A DNA stretch of 64,000 nt from Lentzea cavernae (GTDB lineage: Bacteria > Actinomycetota > Actinomycetes > Mycobacteriales > Pseudonocardiaceae). The DNA is taken from contig NZ_BNAR01000006.1 of assembly GCF_014653695.1 (NCBI RefSeq), positions 434,001 through 498,000 of the forward strand, in the 5' to 3' direction. The translations under genes were made by a program, and so were the position numbers. Below are positions 39,743 through 49,193 of this stretch, piece after piece. The notes beneath the pieces were generated by a model. It ran no database searches, was not told the origin of the DNA, and saw only the letters and a program-made list of their open reading frames with translations. Numbering within the stretch: position 1 is the stretch's first letter; every line of letters begins with the position of its first letter.

Positions 39743-40689
39743 ACAAGCGCCTGCTGATCACCCTGACCGCCGCGGTCCTGCTCGGCGGTGTCGCCGTCGG
39801 TTACACCGCGTTGTCCGGCGCCGCACCGGACAACGCCGCCCAGTCCGTTCCGGCCGGCGCGGGGCCGCGGTTGATGGTGCTGAGCAACGGCAAGCTCTCC
39901 ACGGTCTCACGCGCCGACGGTTCACGGGAAGTCACCGGGCAGAGCTGCGACCGCGCGTACTCGGCCGCGGGCACGATCTCCTGCCTGCGCCCGGCCGGCG
40001 CGTTGAAGGCGAGCGAACTCGCCGTGCTCGACAACGACCTCCGCGAGCTCAAGACCGTTCCGCTGACCGGTTTCCCGAACCGCACGCGGGTCTCGACCAG
40101 CGGCCGGATGGTGGCGTGGACGCTGTTCGTCGACGGACATTCCTACGCCGCCAACGGGTTCTCCACCAGCACGGGCATCCTCGACACGAAGACCGGTGCG
40201 CTGGTCACGTCGCTGGAGGAGTTCGCGGTCGAGGGCATGGCGGGGCGACCGGTCGACACGAACTACTGGGGCGTCACGTTCACCGCGGACGACAACCGCT
40301 TCTACGCCACCATGTCCACCGGCGGCCACCGCTACCTGCTCGAAGGCGACTTCGCGGCCCGCAAGGTCAAGCCGTTGACGGACACGGACAACGTCGAGTG
40401 CCCGTCGCTCTCACCGGACGGCACCCGCGTCGCCTACAAGAAGGCCGTGGACGGCGACCCGCAGAAGGGCTGGCGCGTCTCGGTCCTCGACCTGGCCTCC
40501 CGCGAGATCACCGAACTGGCCGAGACCCGCAGCGTCGACGACCAGCCGGCGTGGGTCGACGACAGGACCGTGACGTACGGCATCCAGCGCGACGACGGCC
40601 TGAACGACGTGTGGGCCGTGCCCGCGGACGGCTCCGGCACACCGGCCGTGCTGGTCCCCGAGGCCAGTTCGCCGGCGCCGCTCGGTTGA
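39739..40689 (+). CDS. TolB-like beta-propeller protein, secreted or anchored
   Basis: 316 residues. A signal anchor (NKRLLITLTAAVLLGGVAVG) is followed by WD40/PD40-like blades: CPSLSPDGTRVAYKK is the TolB signature, with similar repeats around residues 115 and 275 (DQPAWVDDRTVTYGIQ). No lipobox is seen. It ends an operon with a phosphatase and an MFS permease and may be their extracellular partner. Confidence 0.78.
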   Translation: MNKRLLITLTAAVLLGGVAVGYTALSGAAPDNAAQSVPAGAGPRLMVLSNGKLSTVSRADGSREVTGQSCDRAYSAAGTISCLRPAGALKASELAVLDNDLRELKTVPLTGFPNRTRVSTSGRMVAWTLFVDGHSYAANGFSTSTGILDTKTGALVTSLEEFAVEGMAGRPVDTNYWGVTFTADDNRFYATMSTGGHRYLLEGDFAARKVKPLTDTDNVECPSLSPDGTRVAYKKAVDGDPQKGWRVSVLDLASREITELAETRSVDDQPAWVDDRTVTYGIQRDDGLNDVWAVPADGSGTPAVLVPEASSPAPLG

Positions 40690-40706
40690 GAGGATCAGGC
40701 AAGAGC

Positions 40707-40727
40707 GCGGCAGCATCGATCTGCCGC
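40707..40727 (+). terminator. stem-loop after the TolB-like gene
   Basis: GCGGCAG/CTGCCGC, 7 perfect pairs with a 7-nt loop, 17 bp after the stop. Confidence 0.5.
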
Positions 40728-40795
40728 ACGCCCTGTTCGAGCTGATCTGATGAGTGCGTCGCCAGAACGGCGGCACCGCAGAGAGGTAGGAACAG

Positions 40796-41101
40796 ATGAG
40801 TGTCGGGCACGGTTTCCACGCCACCCTCACCGCACGGCCCGGCAAGGGCGACGAGGTCGTCGAGTTCCTGCTCGGCGCGCCGTCGCTGACCAACGACGAC
40901 TGCGTGGTCTTCCTGGTCGGCCGCTCCGCCGCGAACCCCGACGTCGTCCACGTGACCGAGGGCTGGACGACGGCCGAGGCGCACAGCGCGTTCTTCGCGA
41001 GCGACGAGGCGCAGGCGCTCGTCGCGAACCTCCAGACGTTGCTCGCCGGTGAGTCCACGTACCTCGACGAGCTGCCCGTCGGCGGCAAGGCGGCGTTCTG
41101 A
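40796..41101 (+). CDS. antibiotic biosynthesis monooxygenase (ABM)-like protein
   Basis: 101 residues. A single dimeric ferredoxin-like ABM domain: FHATLTARPGKGDEVVEFLL at the start and FLVGRSAANPDVVHVTEGW, then AHSAFFASDEAQALVANL. Such proteins are cofactor-free monooxygenases or small-molecule binders. The stop overlaps the start of the next gene (TGATG), so it works with an HSL-type esterase. Confidence 0.8.
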   Translation: MSVGHGFHATLTARPGKGDEVVEFLLGAPSLTNDDCVVFLVGRSAANPDVVHVTEGWTTAEAHSAFFASDEAQALVANLQTLLAGESTYLDELPVGGKAAF

Positions 41102-42000
41102 TGGCGCGCCCGGCTCTCGACCCCGAACTGCGCGCGCTCCTCGCGGACGTGCCGCTGTCGACCGGACTCACCCACGAGATGCTCCAGCAGATCCGCAAGA
41201 TACCGTCGCCACCGTTCAAGACCGACGCCGAACGACGCGACGTGACCGTCGGCGAGATCACGCTGACCGTCTTCCGCCCCTCCGGGCTCACCGGGCCCGC
41301 GCCGTGCGTCTACTGGATCCACGGCGGTGGCATGGTGATGGGCGACCGCTTCTCGCAGATCGACATCCCGTTGCAGTGGCTGGAGGAGCTCGGCGTCGTC
41401 GTGGTCACCGTCGAGCACCGGCTCGCCCCGGAGTCGGCCGGGAGCACGCTCGTCGAGGACTGCTACGACGGTCTCCTGTGGACGGTCGAGAACGCACGGG
41501 AGCTCGGCGTCGACCGGATCGTCGTGGCGGGCATCAGCGCCGGGGGCGGACTGGCTGCCGGGGTCGCTCTGATGGCCCGCGACCGGGGCGGTCCGGAGAT
41601 CGCGGCGCAGGTGCTGATCTGCCCGATGCTGGACCACCGCAACGACAGCACGTCCAGCAGGCAGCACTCGGGCGAGCCCGGTGTGTGGACGCGGGAGATG
41701 AACGAATTCGGCTGGCGGTCGGTGCTCGGCGACGCAGAGGAGGTGTCTCCTTACGTGTCACCGGCTCTGGCCGGCGACCTGTCCGGCCTGCCGCCCACCT
41801 ACGTCGACACCGGAACGGCCGAGGTATTCCGCGACGAGGACGTCGCGTACGCCTCGCGGATCTGGGCGGCGGGCGGGAACGCCGAGCTGCACACGTGGGC
41901 CGGTGGGTTCCACGGCTTCGACGCGATCTTCCCCGGCGCCCGGCTCTCCACCGCCGCACGGCGGACGCGCACCGAGTGGCTGGCCCGCACGCTCGGCTAG
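41101..42000 (+). CDS. alpha/beta hydrolase, hormone-sensitive-lipase family
   Basis: 299 residues, coupled to the ABM gene by TGATG. The HSL oxyanion motif reads YWIHGGGMVMG, the nucleophile Ser lies in GISAGGG and the histidine in GGFHGFD near residue 277. A short-chain esterase or lactonase is likely. No signal peptide. Confidence 0.88.
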   Translation: MARPALDPELRALLADVPLSTGLTHEMLQQIRKIPSPPFKTDAERRDVTVGEITLTVFRPSGLTGPAPCVYWIHGGGMVMGDRFSQIDIPLQWLEELGVVVVTVEHRLAPESAGSTLVEDCYDGLLWTVENARELGVDRIVVAGISAGGGLAAGVALMARDRGGPEIAAQVLICPMLDHRNDSTSSRQHSGEPGVWTREMNEFGWRSVLGDAEEVSPYVSPALAGDLSGLPPTYVDTGTAEVFRDEDVAYASRIWAAGGNAELHTWAGGFHGFDAIFPGARLSTAARRTRTEWLARTLG

Positions 42001-42305
42001 GCGGGAAGGGGCCGCATGCGGTCCGGCATGTGAGCGCGCAACGTGTCGTGCAACGCGGAGACCTCGTCGGCGTCCAGGAGAACGGATCCCGTCTCGCACG
42101 CCAGCACCGCCTCGCCGGTGCGCTGGTCGGGCACGTACCGGAGTTCGACGTCCGGCACGGTGCACGACTCCGCCTGACGAATCGCGTGCAGCAACTCCGA
42201 CACCCGTTCGTACCCCAGCCGCGCGCTCCAGCACGACGCGGCCAGGGGACGGACGAACAGACGGAGGCCTCCAGTGGATCGGCGAACCTCGACGCACGAC
42301 ATCAC
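41997..42305 (-). CDS. small protein of unknown function (102 aa)
   Basis: 102 residues from GTG 42305 (GGAGG at 8 nt) or ATG 42302. The sequence is soluble and of mixed composition, with no family recognised. It is convergent with the esterase gene (4-bp overlap). The good ribosome binding site and codon use support it. Confidence 0.55.
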   Translation of the reverse strand: MMSCVEVRRSTGGLRLFVRPLAASCWSARLGYERVSELLHAIRQAESCTVPDVELRYVPDQRTGEAVLACETGSVLLDADEVSALHDTLRAHMPDRMRPLPA

Positions 42306-42385
42306 CGTGACGACCTCCTAGCCGGACTCACCAGCGAGACTAGTCAGAGATGTCCGGTTTCAGCGTCGAGTGTCACCCGAACGGA

Positions 42386-43672
42386 TCATTGGTAGCAGGG
42401 CTTGTCGAACTTGAAGTCCTTGGCGGTGGAACCGGTGAAGAAGTCCTCCACCAGGGTCACTCCGGTCGGAGCGGCGTCGTCGGGCTTGTAGAGGGTGTTC
42501 TGACGGAACACGCCGTCCTGGGGCGAGGCGGAGAAGTTGCCCGCACCGGAGGGAAGCATGCCCTCGTAGTCCACCGACGAGAGTTGACGCACGGCGGCGA
42601 GCACGCCGGCGCGCGTCAGGTCCTTGTTGGCGGCGGCCTTCTCCAGGGCGGCCTTGAGCGGGTACGCCCACACCCACCCGGCGGTGTAGCCGTCGTTCGG
42701 GGTGACACCGGGCAGTGCCGCGCGCAGCGCCGTGTGGCCGACGGACTCGGTGCTCCACGACTTCCACGGTGCGGACTGCATGTACAGCGCCTTGATCGCG
42801 GGGGCGGCCGGCGACTTGAGCAGACCGGGGTTCCACGTCGGCGAGGTGCCGATGAACTTGCCCTTGAAGCCGCGGGCGGCGGCCTGACCGATGATCACGG
42901 CGGCGTCGGTCGGGCCGGTCGTGAGGATCACGAGGTCGGGCTTCTTCGACACCACCGCGTCGATCGCGCCGCCCTGGTTGTCCTGGCCGGCCGTGGTGGT
43001 CACGTTCTCGAACGTCAGCCCGCGCTTCTCGGCCGCGATCTTCGCACCGGCCGCGGCGTCGTCGCCGTAGTCACCGGCGTTGTGCACGGCCATGACGGAC
43101 TTCACGCCCATCTTCTCGGCGGCGTAGTCGACGGAGTTCATCGACTCCACGCAGTAGTTCGCGCCGGACTCCAGCACGACCTCCTCGTGGCCCCACAACG
43201 AGGTCCACGACGCTGGCACCGACACCATCGGGGTCTTCTCGAGGTCCGGCAGGATCGCGACGGTGGTGGGCGAGCCCAGGGTCTGGGTCAGCGCCAGGAC
43301 GCTGCCCTTGATCTCCTGGTAGACCTGGTTGTGGATCTGCGGGTTGTACTTGTTGTCCTTGACGTACTTGGTGACGTCGACCTCGTAGCCGCCGATGCCG
43401 CCCTTGTCGTTGACGCGCTTCCAGAACGCCTTCTGCGCGTCGGTGATCGGCACGGCCAGCGTCTTGAACGGGCCCTCGGTGAGGTCCGAGATCGTGCCGA
43501 GGTAGATGCAGCCCTTGGACTTGTCGACGGCCTCGGGGCACGCCTCCTTGGTCACGCCCGCGTCGACCTTGATGCCGCCCGCGCCTTCCTGCGGTGCGGC
43601 GTCGCCACCACCACGACACGAGGCGAGGAGCAACGCCCCTACGAAGATGACTGCGATTCTCTTACCGGACAT
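42386..43672 (-). CDS. livK: branched-chain amino-acid-type ABC substrate-binding lipoprotein
   Basis: 428 residues from ATG 43672 (GGAGAG upstream). A lipobox at residues 15-19 (LLASC, Cys19) marks a lipoprotein. The Periplas_BP_6 fold shows WKRVNDKGGIGGYEV, SVMAVHNAGDYGDDAAAGAK and GFKGKFIGTSPTWNPGLL. Last gene of the livF-livG-ligase-livH-livM-livK operon. With an acyl-CoA ligase in the same operon the ligand is more likely an organic or fatty acid than leucine. Confidence 0.87.
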   Translation of the reverse strand: MSGKRIAVIFVGALLLASCRGGGDAAPQEGAGGIKVDAGVTKEACPEAVDKSKGCIYLGTISDLTEGPFKTLAVPITDAQKAFWKRVNDKGGIGGYEVDVTKYVKDNKYNPQIHNQVYQEIKGSVLALTQTLGSPTTVAILPDLEKTPMVSVPASWTSLWGHEEVVLESGANYCVESMNSVDYAAEKMGVKSVMAVHNAGDYGDDAAAGAKIAAEKRGLTFENVTTTAGQDNQGGAIDAVVSKKPDLVILTTGPTDAAVIIGQAAARGFKGKFIGTSPTWNPGLLKSPAAPAIKALYMQSAPWKSWSTESVGHTALRAALPGVTPNDGYTAGWVWAYPLKAALEKAAANKDLTRAGVLAAVRQLSSVDYEGMLPSGAGNFSASPQDGVFRQNTLYKPDDAAPTGVTLVEDFFTGSTAKDFKFDKPCYQ

Positions 43673-43685
43673 GGGGATTCTCTCC

Positions 43686-44795
43686 TCAGTACGAGAACGG
43701 CCAAGTGCGCCAGTAGTTGCGGACGCGGACCCAGATGCCGAACAACCCGCGTGGCTCGACGATGAGAAACACGATGATGAGCACTCCGTAGAGCACGGCT
43801 TCCAGCTGGAAGACCGTGAACACCCCGGTCGCGTCACCACTGATGAACGGCAGCACCGTGGGCAGTTCCCTGGTGATGCGTGGCAGCAGAGTGATGAAGA
43901 GCGCGCCCATGATCGCTCCGGAGATGGTGCCCGCGCCGCCGATGAGCACCATCGCGATGTACTGCACTGACAACAGCAGGTTGAACGAGCCGGGGTCGAA
44001 GAACCCGTTCACCACGAACAACAACGCGCCCGCGACACCCGCGTAGAACGAGGACACCGCGAACGCGAGGACCTTGTACCTCGTCAGGTCCACACCGATC
44101 ACCGACGCCGCCAGGTCCCTGTCCCGCACCGCCGCGAACGCCCGCCCGACGCGCGAGCGCACGAGGTTGCGCGCCAGCACGGCGAAGATGACCAGCAGCA
44201 CGAACATCAGCAGGTAGAGCTGTTGTGCCGCCGTGAACACCGCGTTGTCCTGGTCGAGGCGCACCCCGAACAGCTCGGGCACGGCCGCGGGCCTGCCGAC
44301 ACCGGGGCCGCCGGTCAGCGACGTCCACTCCCGGAACACGTGCTCTCCCAGGAAGACCAGTCCCAGCGTCACGATCGCGAGGTAGAGACCGCGCAACCGC
44401 ACCGCCACCGGCGCCACCAGGACGCCGAAGAGCGCGGCCACCAGACCCGCGGCCAGCAGCCAGATCGGCAGCGACGTGATGCCGAAGCCGATCACCCGCC
44501 CGGTCTCGGGACCGGACAGCGCCGCCGCCGTGTACGCGCCGATCGCGAGGAAGAACGCGTGGCCCAGCGAGACCTGGCCCGCGTACCCCGTGACGATGTT
44601 CAGCCCGATCGCGCCGATCGCCGCCACGAACCCGGTGGCGAGCAGCTGCAGCAGGTCGTCGGTGATCATGAACGGCATCACCAGGGCCAGCACGAGCAGC
44701 CCGCCCGACCACGCGCGTTTGGGACGCGTGTTCAGGAACGCCATGTCCTGCCCGTAGGAGGTGTACAACTCCGGCCTGCCTTTGAGTCCCTTCAC
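43686..44795 (-). CDS. livM: ABC transporter permease LivM
   Basis: 369 residues from a GTG overlapping the livH stop (GTGA), with GGAGG upstream. About ten membrane segments, and the LivM signature GLNIVTGYAGQVSLGHAFFL and GRAFAAVRDRDLAASVIGVD (EAA-like loop). Confidence 0.9.
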   Translation of the reverse strand: MKGLKGRPELYTSYGQDMAFLNTRPKRAWSGGLLVLALVMPFMITDDLLQLLATGFVAAIGAIGLNIVTGYAGQVSLGHAFFLAIGAYTAAALSGPETGRVIGFGITSLPIWLLAAGLVAALFGVLVAPVAVRLRGLYLAIVTLGLVFLGEHVFREWTSLTGGPGVGRPAAVPELFGVRLDQDNAVFTAAQQLYLLMFVLLVIFAVLARNLVRSRVGRAFAAVRDRDLAASVIGVDLTRYKVLAFAVSSFYAGVAGALLFVVNGFFDPGSFNLLLSVQYIAMVLIGGAGTISGAIMGALFITLLPRITRELPTVLPFISGDATGVFTVFQLEAVLYGVLIIVFLIVEPRGLFGIWVRVRNYWRTWPFSY

Positions 44796-45679
44796 AGTCG
44801 CTCCACCTCCTTCTTGCCGAACAGCCCGTACGGTCTGACGAGCAACACGAGCAGCATCAACGCGTACGGCGCGACCAGCCCGAAGTTCGGGCCGAGCCAC
44901 GGTGCGAAGTCGTTCTGGTAGGTGCCGAAGAGCGACTCGACGACCCCGACCGTGAGCCCGCCGACGACCGCGCCTCCCAGCGACTCCAGGCCGCCGATGA
45001 TGATCGCGGGCAACGCCTTCAGCGCCACGATCCACAGCTGCTGGTCGACACCGGCGCCGGTCGCGACGAACACGCCGGCCAGTGCGGCGAGCCCGCCCGC
45101 CAGCGCCCACGACAGCGCGAACACCGATCCGACCGAGACCCCCTGCGCCAGCGCGACCTCCTGGTCGTAGGCGACCGCACGCATCGCGAGCCCGATCCGG
45201 GAGTAGCGGAAGAACACGAACAGCAACGCCGTCACGACCGCGGTCGTCGCGATCATGACCAGGTACCGCTCCTGCACCTCGGCGCCCAGGAAGCTGACCG
45301 TGCTCAGGCCCCACGGGTCGCCGACCTGCCGCACGTCGAGGCCGATGAACGCGTTGGTGACGACCCTGACCACCACGTCCACGCCGATGGTGATGATCGC
45401 GACCACGAACACCGGTTTGCCGACCATCGGCCGCAGCACCGTGCGTTCCACGCCCAGCGCCAGCACCGCGATCACCACGGCGGCCACGACGACCGCCCCG
45501 AGGAACGACACCGCGGGCGAGAGGTACGAGACCAGCACGGCGCCCGCCAGCATGAACGCCGGCTGCGCGAAGCTGATCACCTGCGTCGACTTGTAGATGA
45601 TCACGAAGCCGAGCGCGAGCAGCGAGTAGATCGACCCGGTGCCGAGGCCTCGGATCAACGACTGGAGAAACTCATCCAT
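44792..45679 (-). CDS. livH: ABC transporter permease LivH
   Basis: 295 residues. ATG 45679 (MDEFLQSLIRGLGTGSIYSL) overlaps the ligase stop by 8 bp. Eight or so membrane helices and MRAVAYDQEVALAQGVSVGS, the LivH EAA loop. Confidence 0.9.
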   Translation of the reverse strand: MDEFLQSLIRGLGTGSIYSLLALGFVIIYKSTQVISFAQPAFMLAGAVLVSYLSPAVSFLGAVVVAAVVIAVLALGVERTVLRPMVGKPVFVVAIITIGVDVVVRVVTNAFIGLDVRQVGDPWGLSTVSFLGAEVQERYLVMIATTAVVTALLFVFFRYSRIGLAMRAVAYDQEVALAQGVSVGSVFALSWALAGGLAALAGVFVATGAGVDQQLWIVALKALPAIIIGGLESLGGAVVGGLTVGVVESLFGTYQNDFAPWLGPNFGLVAPYALMLLVLLVRPYGLFGKKEVERL

Positions 45680-47492
45680 ACATGCTCTCCACAAGATCGT
45701 CGAACATCTTGCCCAGGGCGGATCTCTTCACCTTCTGCGTCGCGGTGAGCTCGCCGTCCTCGTGGTCGAGCTCCTTGGGGAACATCCGGAACTTCTTGAT
45801 CTGCTCGACCTGGGCGAACTTCCCGTTCACCTCGGTCACGATCCCCTGCACCAGTTCCAGGACCTCGGCCTTCTCCGACAGGTCCCGGTAGGTGGTGTAG
45901 GTGATCTTGCGCTGCTGGGCCCAGTGGCCGACCGTCTCGTACTCGATGCCGATCAGCGCGACCAGGAACTTGCGCTGGTCGCCGATCACCACGGCCTCCT
46001 TGATGTACGGGGAGGTCTTGAGGGCGTTCTCCAGCTCGGACGGCGAGATGTTCTTGCCACCGGCGGTGATGATGATGTCCTTCATCCGGTCGGTGATCTT
46101 CACGTGCGTGCCGTCGACCCACTCGCCGACGTCACCGGTGTGCAGCCAGCCGTCGTTCAGCACGCGTTCGGTGGCCTCGGGGTCCTGCCAGTAGCCCGCG
46201 AACGTGCCGCCGTGCCTCGTGAGGACCTCGCCGGTCTCCTCGTCGATCCGGAGCTCGGTGCCGGGCTGCGGTTCGCCGACCGTGCCGACCTTGACCCGCC
46301 CAGGACGGTTCCCCGTCGCCACTGCGGTGTTCTCGGTCATGCCGTAGACCTCGTGCATCGGCACCCCGATGCCCATGAAGAACTTCAGGACGTCCGGCGC
46401 GATCGGCGCGGCACCGGACGCCGCGTACCGGACGTGCCGCATGCCGATCCTGGCCTTCAGCGCCCGGAAGCAGAACAGCCAGCCCAGCGCGTAGAGCATC
46501 CGGCTCCGCCCCGTGTGCCGGCCGCCTGTCCGCACGAGCGTCTCGCCGATGGTCTCGGCGCGCTCGAGCCAGAACAGGGTGGTCGACCGCTTGAGCCAGG
46601 ACGCGCTGGAGACGCCGATCTTGACGCCCGCCAGCACCTTCTCCCAGATGCGCGGAACGCCGAACAGGATCGTCGGCTGCACCTCGCGCAGGTTCGCCTG
46701 CACGGTCTCGATCGACTCGGCGAAGTGGACCTGCACACCGCTGGCCGCGCTGAACCACGTCGTGAAGATCCTTTCGGCGACGTGGCACAACGGCAGGTAG
46801 GACAGCGTGACGTCGGCGGAGGACGGCGGTGGCGAGGTGAAACCGCCGCCCTCCACCAGCACGTGGACGGCGAACTCGACGTTCGCCACGGTGAGCATCG
46901 CGCCCTTGGGCGGCCCGGTGGTGCCCGAGGTGTAGATCAACGTCATGACGTCGCCGGACCCGGTGGCCGCCATGCGGTCCGCGAGCTCGGTCCCGAACTC
47001 CTCGCGGTGAGCCGCGCCGAGTGCCAGGAAGTCGTCCCAGGCAAGGAGTTTCGGGTTGTCGTAGCGGCCCTTGATGCCGCGCGGCTCGACGTAGACGATC
47101 CACTCCAGGTCCGGGGTGTCCTCCAGCACGAGCAACGCCTTGTCGACCTGTTCCTGGTCCTCGGCGATGAGGATCCGCGTGCCGGAGTGGGACAGGAGGT
47201 AGGCGACCTCGGACGCCGGGTTCGTGGGGTAGAGCCCGACCGTGATGCCGCGGGCCGCGACGATGCCGAGGTCGGCGTAGAGCCATTCGCGCCGGTTCTC
47301 GGAGTGGATCGCGACCCGTTCGCCCGGCTGCAGGCCGAGTGCGAGCAACGCGTGCCCGACCAGTTCGACGTTCGACCAGTAGGACGCCCAGCTGACCTCC
47401 TGCCAGATGCCGAAGTCCTTGGCACGCAATGCGATCTGGTCGGGCGTCTTCTCGGCGCGGTCCTTCACGCGCGTCACGACGGTGGTCGTCAT
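45672..47492 (-). CDS. long-chain acyl-CoA synthetase inside the liv operon
   Basis: 606 residues. ATG 47492 overlaps the livG stop (ATGA). The AMP-binding motifs are LIYTSGTTGPPKGAMLTVAN, YGMTENT, DGWLHTGDVGEWVDGTHVKI and RMKDIIITAGGKNISPSELE. It belongs to the same FadD15-like class as 28591-30372. Its position between ATPase and permease genes suggests vectorial acylation: the transported acid is trapped as its CoA thioester. The same gene layout occurs in other actinobacteria and proteobacteria. Confidence 0.9.
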   Translation of the reverse strand: MTTTVVTRVKDRAEKTPDQIALRAKDFGIWQEVSWASYWSNVELVGHALLALGLQPGERVAIHSENRREWLYADLGIVAARGITVGLYPTNPASEVAYLLSHSGTRILIAEDQEQVDKALLVLEDTPDLEWIVYVEPRGIKGRYDNPKLLAWDDFLALGAAHREEFGTELADRMAATGSGDVMTLIYTSGTTGPPKGAMLTVANVEFAVHVLVEGGGFTSPPPSSADVTLSYLPLCHVAERIFTTWFSAASGVQVHFAESIETVQANLREVQPTILFGVPRIWEKVLAGVKIGVSSASWLKRSTTLFWLERAETIGETLVRTGGRHTGRSRMLYALGWLFCFRALKARIGMRHVRYAASGAAPIAPDVLKFFMGIGVPMHEVYGMTENTAVATGNRPGRVKVGTVGEPQPGTELRIDEETGEVLTRHGGTFAGYWQDPEATERVLNDGWLHTGDVGEWVDGTHVKITDRMKDIIITAGGKNISPSELENALKTSPYIKEAVVIGDQRKFLVALIGIEYETVGHWAQQRKITYTTYRDLSEKAEVLELVQGIVTEVNGKFAQVEQIKKFRMFPKELDHEDGELTATQKVKRSALGKMFDDLVESMYG

Positions 47493-48268
47493 GGCGTCAC
47501 GCTCTTGTGCTGCTCGCCGAGGTAGGCCCGGATGACGTCGGGGTCCTGCTGGACCTCGGCGGGTGTGCCGGTGCGGATGGGGCGACCGAAGTCCATGACC
47601 ATCACGCGGTCGGCGAGGTCCATGACGAGGCCCATGTCGTGCTCCACCATGATCATCGGGATGTTGAGCTCCTCGCGCACGTCGAGGATGAACCGGGCCA
47701 TGTCCTCGGTCTCCTCCACGTTCATGCCCGCGACCGGCTCGTCGAGCAGGAGCAGCTTCGGTTCCATCGCGAGCGCCCTGCCCAGCTCGACGCGCTTCTG
47801 CACGCCGTAGGGCAGCAGGCCGACCGGGAACCGGCGCCACTGCTCCAGCTCCAGGAAGTCGATGACGCCCTCGACCGCGGCCCTGTTCTCCAGCTCCTCC
47901 TTGCGCGCCTTGCCGAGCCAGAAGAACGCCGACAGCGCGCCGTAGCGCATGTGGTTGTGACGGCCGAGCATGAGGTTGTCGACGACCGTGAGGTGGGAGA
48001 ACAGCTCGATGTTCTGGAACGTGCGGGCCATGCCCCGCGCGGCGATGCGGTGGGGCCGCATGCCGACCAGGTCCTCGTCGCGGAACCGCACGGTGCCCCG
48101 CTGCGGCCGGTAGACGCCGCTCAGGACGTTGAAGATGGACGTCTTGCCGGCGCCGTTCGGGCCGATGATGGCGAAGAGCTCGCCCTCCTCGACGGTGAAC
48201 GACACCCCGTCGACGGCCACGACGCCGTCGAACGCGAGTCGCACCTCGCTGACCTCGAGGACGCTCAT
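47489..48268 (-). CDS. livG: ABC transporter ATP-binding protein LivG
   Basis: 259 residues from ATG 48268 overlapping the livF stop (ATGA). Walker A GPNGAGKT, Walker B LLLLDEPVAGMN, H-loop VEHDMGLVM. The signature reads LPYGVQKRVELGRAL instead of LSGGQ-like, a known variant of this subgroup. Confidence 0.9.
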   Translation of the reverse strand: MSVLEVSEVRLAFDGVVAVDGVSFTVEEGELFAIIGPNGAGKTSIFNVLSGVYRPQRGTVRFRDEDLVGMRPHRIAARGMARTFQNIELFSHLTVVDNLMLGRHNHMRYGALSAFFWLGKARKEELENRAAVEGVIDFLELEQWRRFPVGLLPYGVQKRVELGRALAMEPKLLLLDEPVAGMNVEETEDMARFILDVREELNIPMIMVEHDMGLVMDLADRVMVMDFGRPIRTGTPAEVQQDPDVIRAYLGEQHKSVTP

Positions 48269-49038
48269 GACAACCACCTCTTCCTGCGCTTGTAGTGCTT
48301 GACCGCACGGAACGAGGAGGTGCCGAGACCGAGGTAGAACTCGCGGATGTCGTCGTCGGCGAGCAGCGCCTGCGCCGGTTTGTCCATGACGACCTTGCCG
48401 GTCTCGAGCACGTAGCCGTGGTCGGCGATGGACAGCGCCATGCTGGCGTTCTGCTCGACCAGCAGGACCGTGGTGCCCTGTTCGTTGATCTTCACGACGA
48501 GGTCGCGGATCTGCTGCACGAGCAACGGCGCGAGGCCGAGGCTGGGTTCGTCCAGCAGCAGGTAGGACGGCTCCGACATCAGCGCCCGCCCGATCGAGAG
48601 CATCTGCTGCTCACCACCGGACAGGTAGCCCGCGCTCTGTCTTCGCCTCTCCAGGAGCCGGGGGAACAGTTCGTAACACCGGTCCAGGTTCTGCTTGAGC
48701 CGTTTGGGCCTCGCGTGACCGCCGACCTTGAGGTTCTCCTCGACGGTCAGTTCGGCCAGGATCCGCCGGCCCTCCAGCGCCTGCTTGATGCCCCGCTCGG
48801 CGATCCGCGCCGGTGAGAGGCGGTGGATCGGTTCACCGTCGAGCGTGATCGAGCCCTTGGTGACCTTGCCGTCGTGCACGTCGAGCAGGCCGCTGAAGGC
48901 CCTCATCAACGTCGTTTTCCCAGCTCCGTTGGCCCCGAGAAGGGCCACGACCTTGCCCTGGGGCACCTGCAGGCTCACGCCCCGGAGCACCAGCATGACG
49001 TCGTCGTAGACAACCTCAAGGTTGTTCGCCTCGAGCAC
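48265..49038 (-). CDS. livF: ABC transporter ATP-binding protein LivF
   Basis: 257 residues, GTG after AGGAGG. Walker A GANGAGKT, signature YLSGGEQQMLSIGRAL, Walker B YLLLDEPSLGLAP, H-loop VEQNASMAL. First gene of the operon; the palindrome at 49061-49078 lies about 23 bp upstream. Confidence 0.9.
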   Translation of the reverse strand: MLEANNLEVVYDDVMLVLRGVSLQVPQGKVVALLGANGAGKTTLMRAFSGLLDVHDGKVTKGSITLDGEPIHRLSPARIAERGIKQALEGRRILAELTVEENLKVGGHARPKRLKQNLDRCYELFPRLLERRRQSAGYLSGGEQQMLSIGRALMSEPSYLLLDEPSLGLAPLLVQQIRDLVVKINEQGTTVLLVEQNASMALSIADHGYVLETGKVVMDKPAQALLADDDIREFYLGLGTSSFRAVKHYKRRKRWLS

Positions 49039-49060
49039 CAGCGCCTCCTAGGGGCCCCTG

Positions 49061-49078
49061 ACATACCGAGCAGTATGT
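49061..49078. promoter_or_regulatory. operator-like palindrome before livF
   Basis: ACATAC-CGAGCA-GTATGT, perfect six-base arms; the inner part TACCGAGCAGTA resembles the TACC-N4-GGTA sites at 32580 and 32673. It covers the region just upstream of the livF ribosome binding site, ideal for repression. Confidence 0.65.
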
Positions 49079-49193
49079 ACCCCTTGAGACTTGGATCACA
49101 GAGCAGTTTGACCACTGTGGGCGATTTCGTGATGCGCAGATCGCAAGTGGTCCAGCACTCTGCGTGACTGTCCTCAGTGGACTTGTTGCCGAT

